DNA of 64,000 bases from Saksenaea vasiformis B4078 (lineage: Eukaryota; Mucoromycota; Mucoromycetes; Mucorales; Saksenaeaceae). Numbering within the stretch: the first letter of the stretch is position 1; the number at the start of each line of letters is the position of its first letter. Both the position numbers and the translations under genes were made by a program. A model generated the notes under the pieces. That model made no database searches and was not told the origin of the DNA. It saw only the letters and a program-made list of their open reading frames with translations. The DNA lies in NCBI GenBank assembly GCA_000697055.1, contig JNDT01001818.1, positions 1 to 64,000 of the forward strand, in the 5' to 3' direction. This document shows, one piece after another, positions 12,410 to 25,002 of this stretch.

Positions 12410-13684
12410 TTAAAGGCAGAGACCAGCGTTGATGCCGAAGTAGGCAAGATGATCGGTAAGCTGAGTAAAGGGAACAATGGAGTTGGAGCAACGGCTAGTT
12501 TCCAGGTTGTTTTCGCAGACCTCTATTATCGCAAATTGGAGTGAGACCACAAATTCTTTACTTTTTTTATCATTCGATACTTACTGACATCGTCCTTGCC
12601 ATCTCTGATCCAGTATTCAACACCAGGATGCAAGAAACCAAAGCTCTGAGGAGGAAGATGGGGAACAACTGCAAATCTCGGTTAGAACGATTACAATAGC
12701 GATTGTAGTAACTTACTGTCGCGATCGTTAACGGTACGTTCGAGAGCAATACCAGTACCAGTGACATAATAAGCGAAGTCAGGGTTACCAACACGAGGAC
12801 CACCTTTGCACAAAAAAATCAGCTAATCGTATCAATCAATGTCCTAAAACGTACCATAGGTGTAGATCTTCATGTTGTCCTTGGTGAAGCGCTGGTCACG
12901 CTGGTACAAGTCCAAGGCACCAAGGACAGCGAGGGCGCCACCAAGAGAGTGACCAGTGACGACGACCTTGTAGTCAGGGTACTCGTCCAACTGCTTGCGC
13001 ATGCTGGTCACAGCCTTTTCAGCAACCTCGAGGTAGGCCTTGTAGAAACCACCGTGGACCTTGGCGCCCTTGACGGGAGGATAGGTGATGGAAAGGAAGT
13101 CGAAGTCCTGATTCAAAAAAAAGTATTAGCTAATGTGCTTGCAGACCCAGGAAGGCACTTACAGCAACAAAGTTACGGAAGGAGTTGGTGCCTCTGAAGG
13201 CCAAATCAATCTGCTTCTTTTCGTCGCTGCGGATGATGTAACCGTTGGTATCCAAGAGAAGGGAAGTGAAGGTCGAGATGATCTTGCCATCAGGAAGGGT
13301 TGGCTTGCAGTGCTTGCAGTCCCACTTTCCACCAGGGACAACGGAGCGACAATAGGCATTGGCAGCCATGTGGGTGAAATGGACTAAGTCATCGACCTTC
13401 TCACTCGTCGCAATAGGCAAACCAGCTCTAGCTTGGAGAGTGGCATCGATATCAGTGCCATTCAAGGCAAATCCACCCTTTTGTTCCACGCCAGCGGGAA
13501 GTGGACCGTTCTTCTTGACGGCGTTTTCTTCAGCCTTCAAGTCAGCCTTGGGAAGAGTAGAGGGCAAGTTAACACGGCTAGGGATAATTGGGGGCAAAAC
13601 GTCAACAGTAGGAGCAGCAACGGCGGGGGAGGCGAGAAGAGAAAGGCCGAGAGCAACGGCAGAGAGCAAGATTGAAGCCTTCAT
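12410..13684 (-). CDS. Secreted triacylglycerol lipase, class 3 (Rhizopus type), copy 2
   Basis: A paralogue of the neighbouring lipase with the same role. Five exons (13163-13684, 12855-13107, 12717-12803, 12585-12668, 12410-12522) have exactly the same lengths as those of copy 1 (522, 253, 87, 84, 113 nt) and encode 352 residues. It has a signal peptide starting MKASILLSAVALGLSLLASP, a propeptide, GHSLGG with the nucleophilic serine, NDRD..VPHLPP with the aspartate, and a C-terminal DHLAYFGINAGLCL with the histidine. The prosegments differ more than the catalytic core, and the introns have diverged in sequence. Same strand, about 2 kb from copy 1, so a tandem duplication. Both copies look intact. 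Confidence 0.95.
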
Positions 13685-16600
13685 TATAGATCAGTAAGGA
13701 TGGGAAGGGAGATTGTGATGTGGGATAATGCTTTCCTTTGCTGCTGGGTCATTCAGTATTTATACAATTGTGGACACCGTTGAAACCCGCGTGAACGGGT
13801 TAGTAATGTGAAAAATGGTAATTATCAAAGATATCGATGTCGTTGTACCATCAATGCAGATGAGCATGTAAAATTACCATATTCTGCTCATTGAATACTC
13901 AGAGAAGACGACGATCTTGGCTGAAAACACAAAGGATAGAGCTGGGCCACAAAGCTGGTGTCGCGATCACCGTTCATTTCGCGATTGGGCTTCAGTTGCT
14001 ATGCTACGAACTTTATTTTGTAGTGCATTATCCCGGAGCCATTTGACACAAAATTTGGCTCGTGCAACCGAAAACCGCGTGCTATGACGAGAAATCGCAG
14101 TTCACAATAGAGCAAATAAGGATCGTTTAAACTAGTAACCTCTTTCTTTTTTTTTTTAATTGTTGTTAGAGTGGGTGCTCCTTTTGCTGCCATTTGCAAT
14201 TATCCTGCTTTCCACGTTGAGAACATAAGTCACGTAAAGTAATTCCCTTTTTCTTCGTATCAAGGTCATGCAGCTATCTACGTAGCACCATTGCACGAAT
14301 GGTTTTCATATTTTCATATGCCAGGTCTCATATTAAAACTCCCGATCATTGCTGCGCATACGTTACACATGTACCATGGGTGTGGAGAGTTTGCATATTA
14401 TTGGCCGCGGGAAGAAATTTGCCGGCACCTCCCAAGTGTTAGCCAACTAGTGTACATCGAGAGTATCATAATTTACGCCTATCTGTCAAATGTGTTACTT
14501 AACCTAACGCGTAAAAGACTTTGTATAAGAATTGTGCAAGGTGACGAAAAAGGGTAAGATCGGCCTGACCTGTAGGAACTCGCGGGATGTTGCCGCTGAG
14601 AATAAAGACAAGAGAAAAAGGAAACATATAGCAAAAACAAATATACCCTATCGTGCCGAGATGCCGGCAGTGATCAGTAAAACATCTTTCATCCCATGTG
14701 GAGCGGTGCCATTATGGTAGATTTTCGTGTCACCATCCTGTTATAGTCCGATGAAGCAGCCATAGGAGCGACACATAACGATGAACGGAGACAAGCGGCC
14801 TTTCAACGTTAAAAGAAGACCAGGAATTTTCGTCATAAGTAGAACTGAGTACGTCGGGTTATGACGGCAGCATTACTTTCACATGGTAGAGATGTCGTTT
14901 TATCAGATGTCTCCAGTCAACAATGAACAAGGCTTAGAATAGTTCCAATGGACGCGTCGGCATCGTGACATTAGATGTCCGCGTCAACGCGAACTATCCA
15001 AGACAATGTCTGGTGGTACAGCGAGATTAAACTTTTTACCATATTAGTTTTTTTTTATTTTGCCTTGCGCAAGAGTCTCAGGGCTTGCTAAATTGAAACC
15101 TAGTATACTTGCCGCTTTGCGCTGTTCAAATAAAATACGCCTTGTGAACCAATCCATCGATAGTGTAAAAGTTATCGGCGATAACGCATATTTTATGTAA
15201 ACACACCATGTGCGCACCGTGCGCCGTTTTGTATGCTGCTCCGGACGCCCACAAATGTACTCGTAAACATTCACTCCAGAAAAACAAGTAGACAAACAAA
15301 AAGCACGCTGAGAAAGCCATTCTGCTATCTTTAGACATGTGGCACGGTTAATTAGCGGATGAAGTAGTTATTTCTATGATGTTTCGAAAAAGAAGTAATT
15401 ACGACCTCCAATGCTGAGCAGATATTTGACTTTCCTTGTAGAATCGACTTATGGCGTTGGATAGATACAATCTACGAAGTCACCCGACTCGGTGTCTAAA
15501 CCTTCCATCTTGGGTTTCAGTTTCTCAGTACCTGGTATGCAGCTGTCATTATGATGATATCCAATTTGCTCCATCGTAAGTAGAAATTACGCATCTTTAT
15601 TTTATTTCACGTAATTCAGAAACCAACCACATACGTGGATGATATTCCTTACTGTTGCTGTCTCAGATAACCGGAAGCATATGATTCATTGGAATGACCT
15701 GATATCAGCACTCGGCTGCAAATAAAACGTGCACATTTGCCTCACAGGTGATAGGTCCGTTTGTGATCAATGTGGCTGTTTCAAATCGTTGCTATTTTTT
15801 ACCTTGGTCTATGCCGCTAAAATTGTGTACCCATCTATGGTAGAGCTGCAGAGTTTAACCAAACGCGAAATGGTTTTCACCAGATGCATGATTGGGGAGT
15901 TGCGCGATGCTTATCTCCGCCAAACATAGCCAGTTAGAGGGATTCACTTAGCATCTATAATCCGCGGACGACCGCTGCATAAACAATGATTCCAGAGTTT
16001 CTTGACAAAGCAATTTTGCTTACGTTGTTAAGAATCCGAAAATAGCTATGGAACTGAATCAATGAAATGATCGATGGGTCATTCTGCGTTAACAGCGCGA
16101 TTGTACGTCAGGGCGTGGCGTTAATGTCGAAAATACAAGTTGTACTTCAGTTTTCGCTAATAGAACGTAAAAAGTGAGTCTATGATAGCTTACGCTATCA
16201 CTAAGTACATGTTAGTAAAGCCAGCACAATGTCATGCCATGATTCGATAATATCGCACATTTTGTGAAACAAGATTCATGTCCATTGCAGGACAAAGTCA
16301 AGATCAGACTATGTCTAAAGCTTTCTATGATCCAAGTTACATTGTGCAAGATCTGCGCATAAAAATAGAGGGAGGTGGATATACGTCCATTCTCCATGAA
16401 TGTGCCGCTGAAATAATAGGAAGTTGGTGAACCCATCTATTTCAATCACCGCCGTTTAACTGCTCGTATACTTCCCAATTCCTACTAGATCACCGAGCAA
16501 CATCCAAGCACCATCTAAAACTAGACACGCCTCTTCTAACTATTTGAACCTATTCACCCATTATAAGAAAAATAGATAATATATAGCGAAGTAGACTATT

Positions 16601-19600
16601 ATGCTCGTACATAACGAACTTAACGGGTCCCTTTTGTGTCTGAATCTTGAACCGTAACGCGCGGTCGCCACTAAGATCTGTCTAACGCTTACATAAAAAT
16701 ATCGCCTGACATGTTTTGATCCAGAACCTGCCAATTTATCTCACATTCACGAGATATGTACACTAGCCTATCATGCGTTAAGCATGTATGGCTCTTTACA
16801 GTTGCCACCTACCCGTTTTCGCAAAAAAAAAAAGCGCGTTGTTGTATAAAGAGATTTACCGAGGCTTCTCTTATCATGTCATATCGTAAGTAAAAAACAA
16901 AGTTTAGTTGAGAACGTGGATCAGTAATAACTGCGACAACGCATCAATGCTTTAAGGAGAATGCTGACTTTGCGGGTTTCAAACCGTTAGATTATTGCAG
17001 CGCGCTTAAAGACACCAACAAGTACCTCATGCTAATTGCAAGGCGTTATTAATGCATACAATGTCCTTATTGAGAATATATTCTATAGAGAGACGTCGTA
17101 GTTGGAAATAATGGATATGACAAAGAAATGGATCAAATGGTCTGGAAGATATATTTACATTATGCCAACATATTGCACTATCACGTGACGATAGGAACTA
17201 TCGTAACTGTTGTTGGCGACGGGAACTCTGCACTGGCAATTATATGACAGGACAACTTTTCCTCCTTTGTTGATATGTAGAGGTTAACACCGGACACCTA
17301 GCACGCTGGTTAAAGATGAGCTTTATGCAAGTCCGATGGATTAGTATCACTCCGTGGCAGCGGAAATGTGTTCATTTCCGAAGTTGTACCACTGTCGTAT
17401 AAACTTTTTATTTTTTTTTCAATTTGACATCGGCAAGAATACCGAAAAGGGGGCTTGTCTACACGTTGCTGTCCCTTTATACCATATTATCTAACCTTCT
17501 GAGGCTTGATGGTAGCAATGTTACCTTTTCTCCTACTGAAATAAGAGGAAACATGTACATCGCAACATTGGCCAAGATCCACTGCTAAATGTTCCGATTT
17601 TCCGTGACCTTCCAGAAAAATCAGGCACAAAAAAATGATATTGTGAAGGATAACTCTGTCATGAAATCTAGTCATACGATAAAGAGAAATATAGCTATAT
17701 CTTTGTGCCATGGCTACCTACAAATTAAGGATTTCTGTTTTAGTCGGAGCAGGCAAGGTACTACTTATCAATACCAGCAAAGCGTTTTGTGTTTAAGGTT
17801 ACCCATTACCAAAAATGGATACAGAGCTGTTACCACTGTAACATCATAAGCATGAACAATAGGTAACATTTCTGAGTCTGTAATGATGAATTCTGTGAAC
17901 GTCCAAAGCAACGACTGTGCAACCAATGTAACCGAGTTGATGAAAAGACATTGATCTCGGCCATTTGCGCGGTAATGTCGAAATTCGTTGACGGTCTGAC
18001 CAAGCTCGCAGGATTAGTGTATAGGAACAACGAAAGATCTTCTTTTTATCAGTGTTGAAAGCGATCAGAGCTTGATAAGGACGACCGTTGACACCAAGAA
18101 TCCTTATAGGTTTTCATAGATTGGGCCATCACCGTCAATGCGGGCCTCTAGCAATTTGAAAGTCGCACTTGCCACCACTGCGTGGCCAGGCAGTCATGTC
18201 CTAGCCTTGTTCTAGACAGTTAAACTGCCCTTATACACCGTCTCCTACTATTGGGTTCAGCATGTCCTCTTCGTAATGACCTACAATTACGGTTTTGCGC
18301 TTGGACATACCATCCCAGCAAGTAGGTATTATCCCGTGCTTATGACTTGTATTCCTTCGATCTTGTTATTCAGTACAATCGCGTTCTTCGGTTTCATCAG
18401 AACCACGGAGTGCTATTCTAGCAATATCGGTATTTTTCTATGGTTATTCCCTGGGAGTTAATGTTGTCGATAGCTCAATCACTAAGTAGTGTATGCCACG
18501 CTGGTGATTGGCAACACGGTAAAATTATTGTTGTCATGCACCCTGCTACAAGGTAAACATTCAGTCTCTTGGAGATCTTGGGGCTTTTTCACGCGAAAAG
18601 AGCTTATCGAAACGTATTCTCATTCAACTTTCCGATGAATCGTCCATAGAATGTATATGTCCACAATGCATAACATTTCAGATTGATAGAAATCAATGAT
18701 ATGTTATAGCTACAAGACGGACGAGAATGCATGCATAATTTCTACACATTAAACACACAGATAGCCTTATTTAGATGTATGATGTATCAGGTGTTTTATC
18801 AGTGAATGAAACGAAATAAAAGACCGGTGCGGACACAGTACACTGAGTAACATATAACGACTATAGGATGTCAGACATGACCAAACCTCCTTGCGTGGAA
18901 TCAACAGTAAGTCTTCACACATAAATCTCTATATTGCCTGCAACAACGACGACGTTTCCCGAAGTTGTATCCAGCACGATTATGTCTGCATGTAGTCGAT
19001 TACATGTATATCCTACTTCATGAAGTTCCAACCTGTCTTGTTCGAAAACGTGTAATGATACAATAGATGCTCGATATAAGAATGTTGTTGCTGAACAAAA
19101 AACCTGTTACTTCATCGGAAATATTCTTCAAGTGAAGTCTGTAATATGGTGTCCAACAAATTTGTTCCTCTAAAAAAATATTCTTATAACAAGTATCTAC
19201 TGTGGTCACCCCGTCTCTGCGCATTGCTGGCATAAAGACTGTTGATCACGTTGATTGACCTTCCATGGACTGCAAGGTGTCCTTGTAGAAGCCGTGATTA
19301 TCTTTATTCTGTTTTCAGAAAATAAATGTCGCCAGTATCTTGCGTTTCTTGTATAATATGTTGCAACCGTCCATGAAGCATGATATGAGTTTTGGGAAAA
19401 GGTGTATGCCATAAAGCTCTCATTTCTTTGTTGTCACTATGACTGATATCCGAACATTTGATTGCATGATTGTTAAACGGATGTCGGACGTCAACTGTTG
19501 TTCTCGACATTTTCTACGATTTTCATGGCGGTAGGTACACGATAAACGTCCCCATAAAGTTAAGCAGCTCTATTTCCCTTCTTGTTCCCATTTATCGCCA

Positions 19601-21562
19601 TTGCAAGGAGGCTTATAACCTCGTTTCGGCATTTGGCTTTGATGATTCAGCCATCTCAATGTTTGTATTCAGCGTATTGTCACTGATATCAGGATCGTTG
19701 TAAGTATGCTTGGAGATCGCTGGATCTAAGAAAAAGATACTGTATTCGGTTAGGGTACTGGAAATCCCCTATTCGTTTTCGAACGCTTCCTTCATTGCTC
19801 CAAACATGCTTGTGCAACTAAGCAAGGACAAGACGAAATCTCCAGAGGCGGTAGCTTGATTTGGTAACACAATGCAGAACAGACTTCCTTCCCTTAGAGC
19901 CCGTCCCAGATTTCCCAGATTGGAATCAATAAGGTTTAGGTATAGCTTTGGTAGATGTGCAGTCGTATAAAGTATGGCTGCTAAGAGACCTGACGCGTCG
20001 CCGCGCTGAATGGATAACTTGAACTCCAAAAGCAGTTATAGAGTAAAAACGACGTGAACGCCATGCATGTACTGCTGAATGTGGCGCTTGTACGGCAATG
20101 AAGGGTGATCTCGCTTTCTCTAAAAATGTGCATGGCAAACTTATGCAAAAGGAAGGAAAAGAAAACGGAAAATTTACGAGCATCGTTCGCAAACAGACGC
20201 ATTGAAGAAAAATGGGCGTAAACCCAGAAGTAGATAGCAAGTTTGACACAAAGCTTTTGGGCAGCAGACGCGAGGTGTTTCCTTCGTTATTTCTGTGAGG
20301 GGTCCGACCTTCAGCGCAAACAACAAAGGAGAGACCTGTCTATCGCGTTGCCATAATTTATGTATAGTTAAAAGTGTGTATTATCTGGCGATAGTGGACG
20401 GCACGCTTCTCGGTGCGTCCAGCAGTAACGAGAAGGAAGAAGAGTTGGAGGTGACAAAGTAAGAGAAGGGGAACCGTCTGTTATTGCAAATCGTGTCTGG
20501 TATTGCTAATGCATTCGTAGAGCTTGACTTTGGCCCATATCTGCAATAAAACTCTCTCTTGCTACAAATCTTCTTCGCAGCTGCCTTTGCAGGTTCTCTC
20601 TTGTACAAGCTATGGCAAAAAGTGGCAAGTATCTATGTAATTGCGATGATAATAACCATCGAGTGCACATATTTCCAGTAAGATTTTTATCGCAATCTGT
20701 AGACGTCTCCCACCATAATTTGCACGGAACGAAATCCAAACTTGTTAAATAGATAGCTTTTCTAGACCAACATCGTTGATATTCCAATAAACAGGCTTCC
20801 GACGCGAAACTATAACATATGGCGCATATACAAGTATTGTACAGCAGGTGGACCATCAGTTGTGTCATCGATAGAAAAGTTCTCGTGTCGCCGTGATCTT
20901 TCTTCCAACTACCCACAGTAGGACTTTCTGCGGTAGTTGAAATAGTTCGCCAACCATGTTGAAAATACCGGATTTTGAGCACACATTTACGTCATCTAAA
21001 TATTACTTTGCGTTTGTGCCAAATCAATCTTGCGTCCGGTATCCGTGAACTTTCGCGCAGAGCAGCAGATACATTTGCTTCTGAAAGCAAATGTGTATTG
21101 CGCTAGTCCATTGTGATATGTTCCCCAACACACCAATCGGAACGCGTAAAATGGCAGTATTTAAAGGGACGCATGAATTCTTTTTTTTTCTTTGGCTCTG
21201 TTCATTTTACATCCCCGCTATGCATTTTTAACGGAATACGCATCCAGGGTCACTCATGTCTTTTGATGGATTGTTTAGCCTGTATGACCTCTTTCCCGAA
21301 CCGTCTCGGCTGTGGTGGTGTCTTTACCCATCACTTAAGTAAGTAAAATAAATGTTGTCGCACTCAGCATCACTCATCTTGTACGATAGATCGCTGGAAG
21401 CTGTATCGCTTCAAGTCTTCTGCAGTGCGTTTCAATTGGCCGCTCACATCGAAGCCAATCTTCTCCCTTCTTCCATCCCCATTACGGTGCGGGGTGCGGC
21501 CCCCATGTATTTCGTGGGAATACCCTTCGGGGGTAAGTAAAATGACATTCAAGTATTTGTTC
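13685..21562. other. Gene-poor island, mostly unrecognisable DNA
   Basis: Nearly 8 kb without a convincing gene. Scattered open frames of 60-160 codons show no conserved domain and no coherent splicing. A minus-strand segment at about 17,860-18,200 faintly recalls a class-3 lipase (see findings) but is full of stops. An 8-bp stem with a 4-nt loop lies at 17,361-17,380. The stretch reads like decayed sequence rather than active genes. Confidence 0.5.
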
Positions 21563-21769
21563 CATTTACTAACCCTGAACAAATCTTTATGCTGTCTATA
21601 TGAATTTTGCGTCCATCGAGGGGCCGCGTTGATGTAAATAGTGTATGAATTTCTTGCCAATTTATTTATTAACGGACGCATACTTGATTCGTTTTTTAGC
21701 GTAAAAGTGGCTCCTCATGGACGCAAAATTTATATAGGTTAGTGTAAAACTTGTTCAATAGACAGTATG
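21563..21769. mobile_element. MITE-like inverted-repeat element, copy A
   Basis: About 207 bp with imperfect terminal inverted repeats. The left arm holds CTATATGAATTTTGCGTCC (near 21,595-21,613) and the right arm, read in reverse, CTATATAAATTTTGCGTCC (near 21,718-21,736). The similarity continues outward through TGAACAA. There is no coding capacity. The same sequence occurs in the opposite orientation at 40,904-41,113, matching both arms and parts of the interior, which shows that this is a dispersed repeat and not a chance hairpin. A target duplication could not be fixed with certainty. Confidence 0.7.
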
Positions 21770-22700
21770 TCCGTAGGTGTTGAAGGCACTTGGTAATCCT
21801 CTGATGCGCAAACCCTCAAATATTAACTTGTACCATCCAGTCGCTACTGTATCGGACTTCTATCTAAAGAACACTGGCATTAGGTTATTGCGAAGATATT
21901 ATCCATTTCCTCTTGCCCACTACCAGCAACTGATCTACTTCCTACGTGGGGCGCTTATACACTTAGTTTCCGGCAAGTAATGCCGTAATTATTCAAAATT
22001 AATGTCGCTTCCAATCAAAATTAATTTCGTATCTTCAGAAATGGAAGTCGTGCTAGCTGTTTCACCCTTCATGCTTCTGGGGGAAAGTCTCCAGATTTTT
22101 GGTAAAGGAAGTAGAGATAGAAAGACAAAGATTCGTTGGATAAAGTATCGGCAGTTCCAACGTTACTTGAAATCCAGTTTCATGAAGCGACGGCCAGTTG
22201 CATCGTCGCTGCTATGCAGAGAAAGAAGATCCGTTTGTTGTTGTCACAGAAATCCTTGAGGAGTGTCAAGAGTAAGTCGTTGCAAAAGACACAATGACAG
22301 AGCAGTTGCGCAAGAAAGCAAATCGCAGGAGAAAATATCGCAAAAAAAAACATCAAATGCAAGAACGTGCAGTGTAAGAGGATTTACGGCAGGAGGACAC
22401 AATGCAAGAAAGCCTATGGAGGAAAAATATTGCATAAAGATACTAAGAAATAAATAAAGGAGAAAGCATTGTAAACAAATGATTGTAGATAGAGAATGGT
22501 TGCAGGGATAATGTAAAACTGTACAGTCAGACCCCGTTTAAATTATACCATAATTTGCCCAATTTTTGATAGTCATAGAGGTTATAACGTAAGTGGGCTT
22601 CTTAGCTAGTTCAGTGTGTTCTGGATCAGACAAAAACATTATCACTATAGCGAGAGCTATAACAAAAGCGGGGATACCAGTTTTGTCGGCTACAAGTTTC
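21770..22700. other. Spacer with coding-like fragments
   Basis: Short fragments resemble coding sequence. Examples are a plus-strand frame around 22,160-22,270 reading LEIQFHEATASCIVAAM, and a Lys/Arg-rich frame around 22,293-22,375. They cannot be joined into one gene, and no family is recognised. They could be remains of the N-terminal part of the neighbouring Fanzor relic or of an unrelated element. Confidence 0.35.
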
Positions 22701-22701
22701 A

Positions 22702-24415
22702 GTGGTCCATTCCGATCAAGGCCCACTTCATTACTCTGGCGCTCGTCTACCAGATGTGGACCAACATATCCTGGAAAGTCTCGCTCATCTCGCGATGGTA
22801 ACACTTCCACAGCGATTTAATCAGTGGCCTGATCATGGAAGCCGTTCTAACTTGATCACGACACAACCTGAGCTTAACCGGCATGTGATGGAAGAGGAAA
22901 ACACCGGAACGATTGCTCGGACAAATACAGGCGCTCCGCCTAGCCATCAAAAACCGACCAGAATCCCCAAAAGAAGCAGGGGTAGAAGCGCAATACCGGC
23001 TTCAAAAAGGCAGATGCAGTTCATTAAGAATGGGTGTGTCAATGTCCGAGGTCGAGGTTACATGTGCTGGTTGAATCCGCGAATACCGGCTAATGAAAAC
23101 AAGCTTCGTTTTTCCGGGCGCCGTATTTCTCGTACTGATGGAATTCGTCTGTACTGCATCTATAATGACAGGATGAGGTCACGCTGTGGAAATACCATAT
23201 ACAAGTATCTGACAGAACTAAGGCGTACTACAAGAGAAACACTGAAGGATGTATGGGAACTCAACTCGCCTGGGAATCAGTTCGACTATCTCCAGCATTA
23301 CAGCAGTGCCATTGGTCTGGATTTTGGAGAAGTATGTGCAGCTGCAAGCGTCTTCCAACCCACCCACCCTGGAATGGAGAGCCCTCTATTCATTATCAAG
23401 CGAGATTACTTATACGGTAGGAGTGTCTCAAATAGCGACTAGCTGGAATCTCGAAAGTCCACGAACAATATTGATGATGTCGAGACTGCGTTGAGACAAG
23501 GTTCGACACAACGAAATTACAGAAAATATTAGGAGCACCTAGGATAGCTTGAGGCAAACAATAACTGTCTGCAGCTGTGGAATTTTTACTCGAACCGATC
23601 CGTGCGTCAAAGGACCTGGGGCAATGCGATATCGCAAAGATCATGCTTGGACAAGTTTCGCTGCCTCATTATGGACCAAGCTAGTCGCACTTTCGCCATG
23701 AATCAAGAAATGCAATCTGAACAGTGCGTACAGAGGACCGTCCTGTTGTCGATGCCTGTGGTCTAGATGGCATGAACAAAAAATCAAGAAGAGGCGCCCT
23801 AGCACCCATGGATCACAAGATTAGCGATGCTTTGTATCGGAAGATCAAGCAGCGTAAAGGGATTCGCGATAAAAAAAGACGTTGATATATGTACGAAAGT
23901 CGATGAATATCTATCTTCAAAAATATGCTGTTACCATTCGAAACAAGGCCGAGAGCAACGTGTAAATTTCTTGCATCGACCTCCTGTGGTGCTGGTACAA
24001 GACACAGCCCGATTGGACAATGTTCTTGGAAAACCAATGAGAGTAGTTCATTGTCAGAGCTGCAATCGAGTATTTCACCGCGATGATAGTGCAGCAGAGA
24101 ACCTGACGACTATTGGAAATACATGTTACGGTTCCAGCAACGTCTACATTACTTTGTCCGCCCATCAAGAAGGCAGCAAACAGCCATTGAAGAAGAGGTT
24201 GGGTTGACAATCACTCCTCCAAGACATCGAACATTGCCTCGAGAAACCGAGACCACGGTTGAACCATCCTGGTCTCCTCAAAGGACTTTTCAAGGTACAT
24301 AAGAAAGAGTAGAATTGTCTAGCGGGCCACTACGGCGATCCGCAAGGCTACAGTCAAAAAGGCAAAAAAGGGCCCACGAGTCAAGTCGATAGGGCTATCA
24401 CACCTGGTACTTGGT
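22702..24415 (+). pseudogene. Decayed Fanzor (eukaryotic TnpB-like RNA-guided nuclease)
   Basis: A relic of the Fanzor family, the eukaryotic relatives of the transposon nuclease TnpB. The frame from 22702 holds GLDFGEVCAAASV, a RuvC-I motif with its catalytic Asp codon at 23320. It is followed by a family-like FIIKRDYLYGRSVSNSD segment. Similarity then moves to another frame (FLLEPIRASKDLGQ, then VVDACGLDG). It returns to the first frame at an A7 run (about 23,869-23,877) for VDEYLSSKICCYH and the zinc ribbon HCQSCNRVFHRDDSAAENL, which carries the RuvC-III Asp (codon 24082). A third shift near 24,125 leads into the C-tail. In-frame stops sit at 23440, 23550, 23562, 23682 and 23718. The N-terminal domain is poorly defined. 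Not expected to be functional. Confidence 0.72.
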
Positions 24416-25002
24416 AAGCACCATTGAACGTTCTGAGCTGTCTTCTTTCATACTCACCAACCAAACTATGCACGCGTCTTGCATGAGCTTGGCGAGAGGC
24501 TGGGCATTGCGTTGTTGAAGGCCTAGACAGGTTCGTGGATGCGTTAATTCAAACACTTGCAATGCGGCAGCTGATATGATCCATTAGCTTCAAGCTTAGC
24601 TCTATTTTTTGAGAAAAGGGTATTTGGTTATGATTTCACGGTTAACACCAATTCATGTAAGGAAAGAGTGCACCGTGCAAAGTGCGAAATTGGAGTGACA
24701 TCTCGATCGACAGTAAACTTTATTGCGCTGTACCTTTGTGCAGTCTGTGATTTTCCTTTCGTGTTAGGCTGCACCTTGAGTATCTGTTAAATCTCACACG
24801 CATGATAAATGTGGTATAGGATTATGCTTTTCACATATGTCCATCGCATCCTTCGTGCAGCAAAATATATGCTACCAGTTTATTCTTCTTGAGATTTAAC
24901 GGAAGGGCTTTCATATGTGTATTTATTTACTTTTTTCTTCAAGTAGGGAGTTTGGTATGGCTTGTTTGTCAGATAACGTTGTAAAACCAGCTTTCTAGAT
25001 AT
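24416..25002. other. Intergenic, no gene seen
   Basis: AT-rich DNA between the Fanzor relic and the 3' end of the dolichyldiphosphatase gene. No open frame with support. Confidence 0.55.

Noticed and set aside
19769..20029. Minus-strand frame of 86 codons with coding-like composition
   Set aside because: No partner exons, no recognised motif, and it lies in the gene-poor island. A decayed exon is possible but not supported.
20506..20982. 158-codon minus-strand frame
   Set aside because: Rich in Trp, Cys and Arg with no domain; plus-strand fragments in the same place look equally coding-like.
22538..22810. Minus-strand frame reading a hydrophobic segment (LVADKTGIPAFVIALAIVIM)
   Set aside because: It overlaps the 5' part of the Fanzor relic and has no continuation or splice sites.
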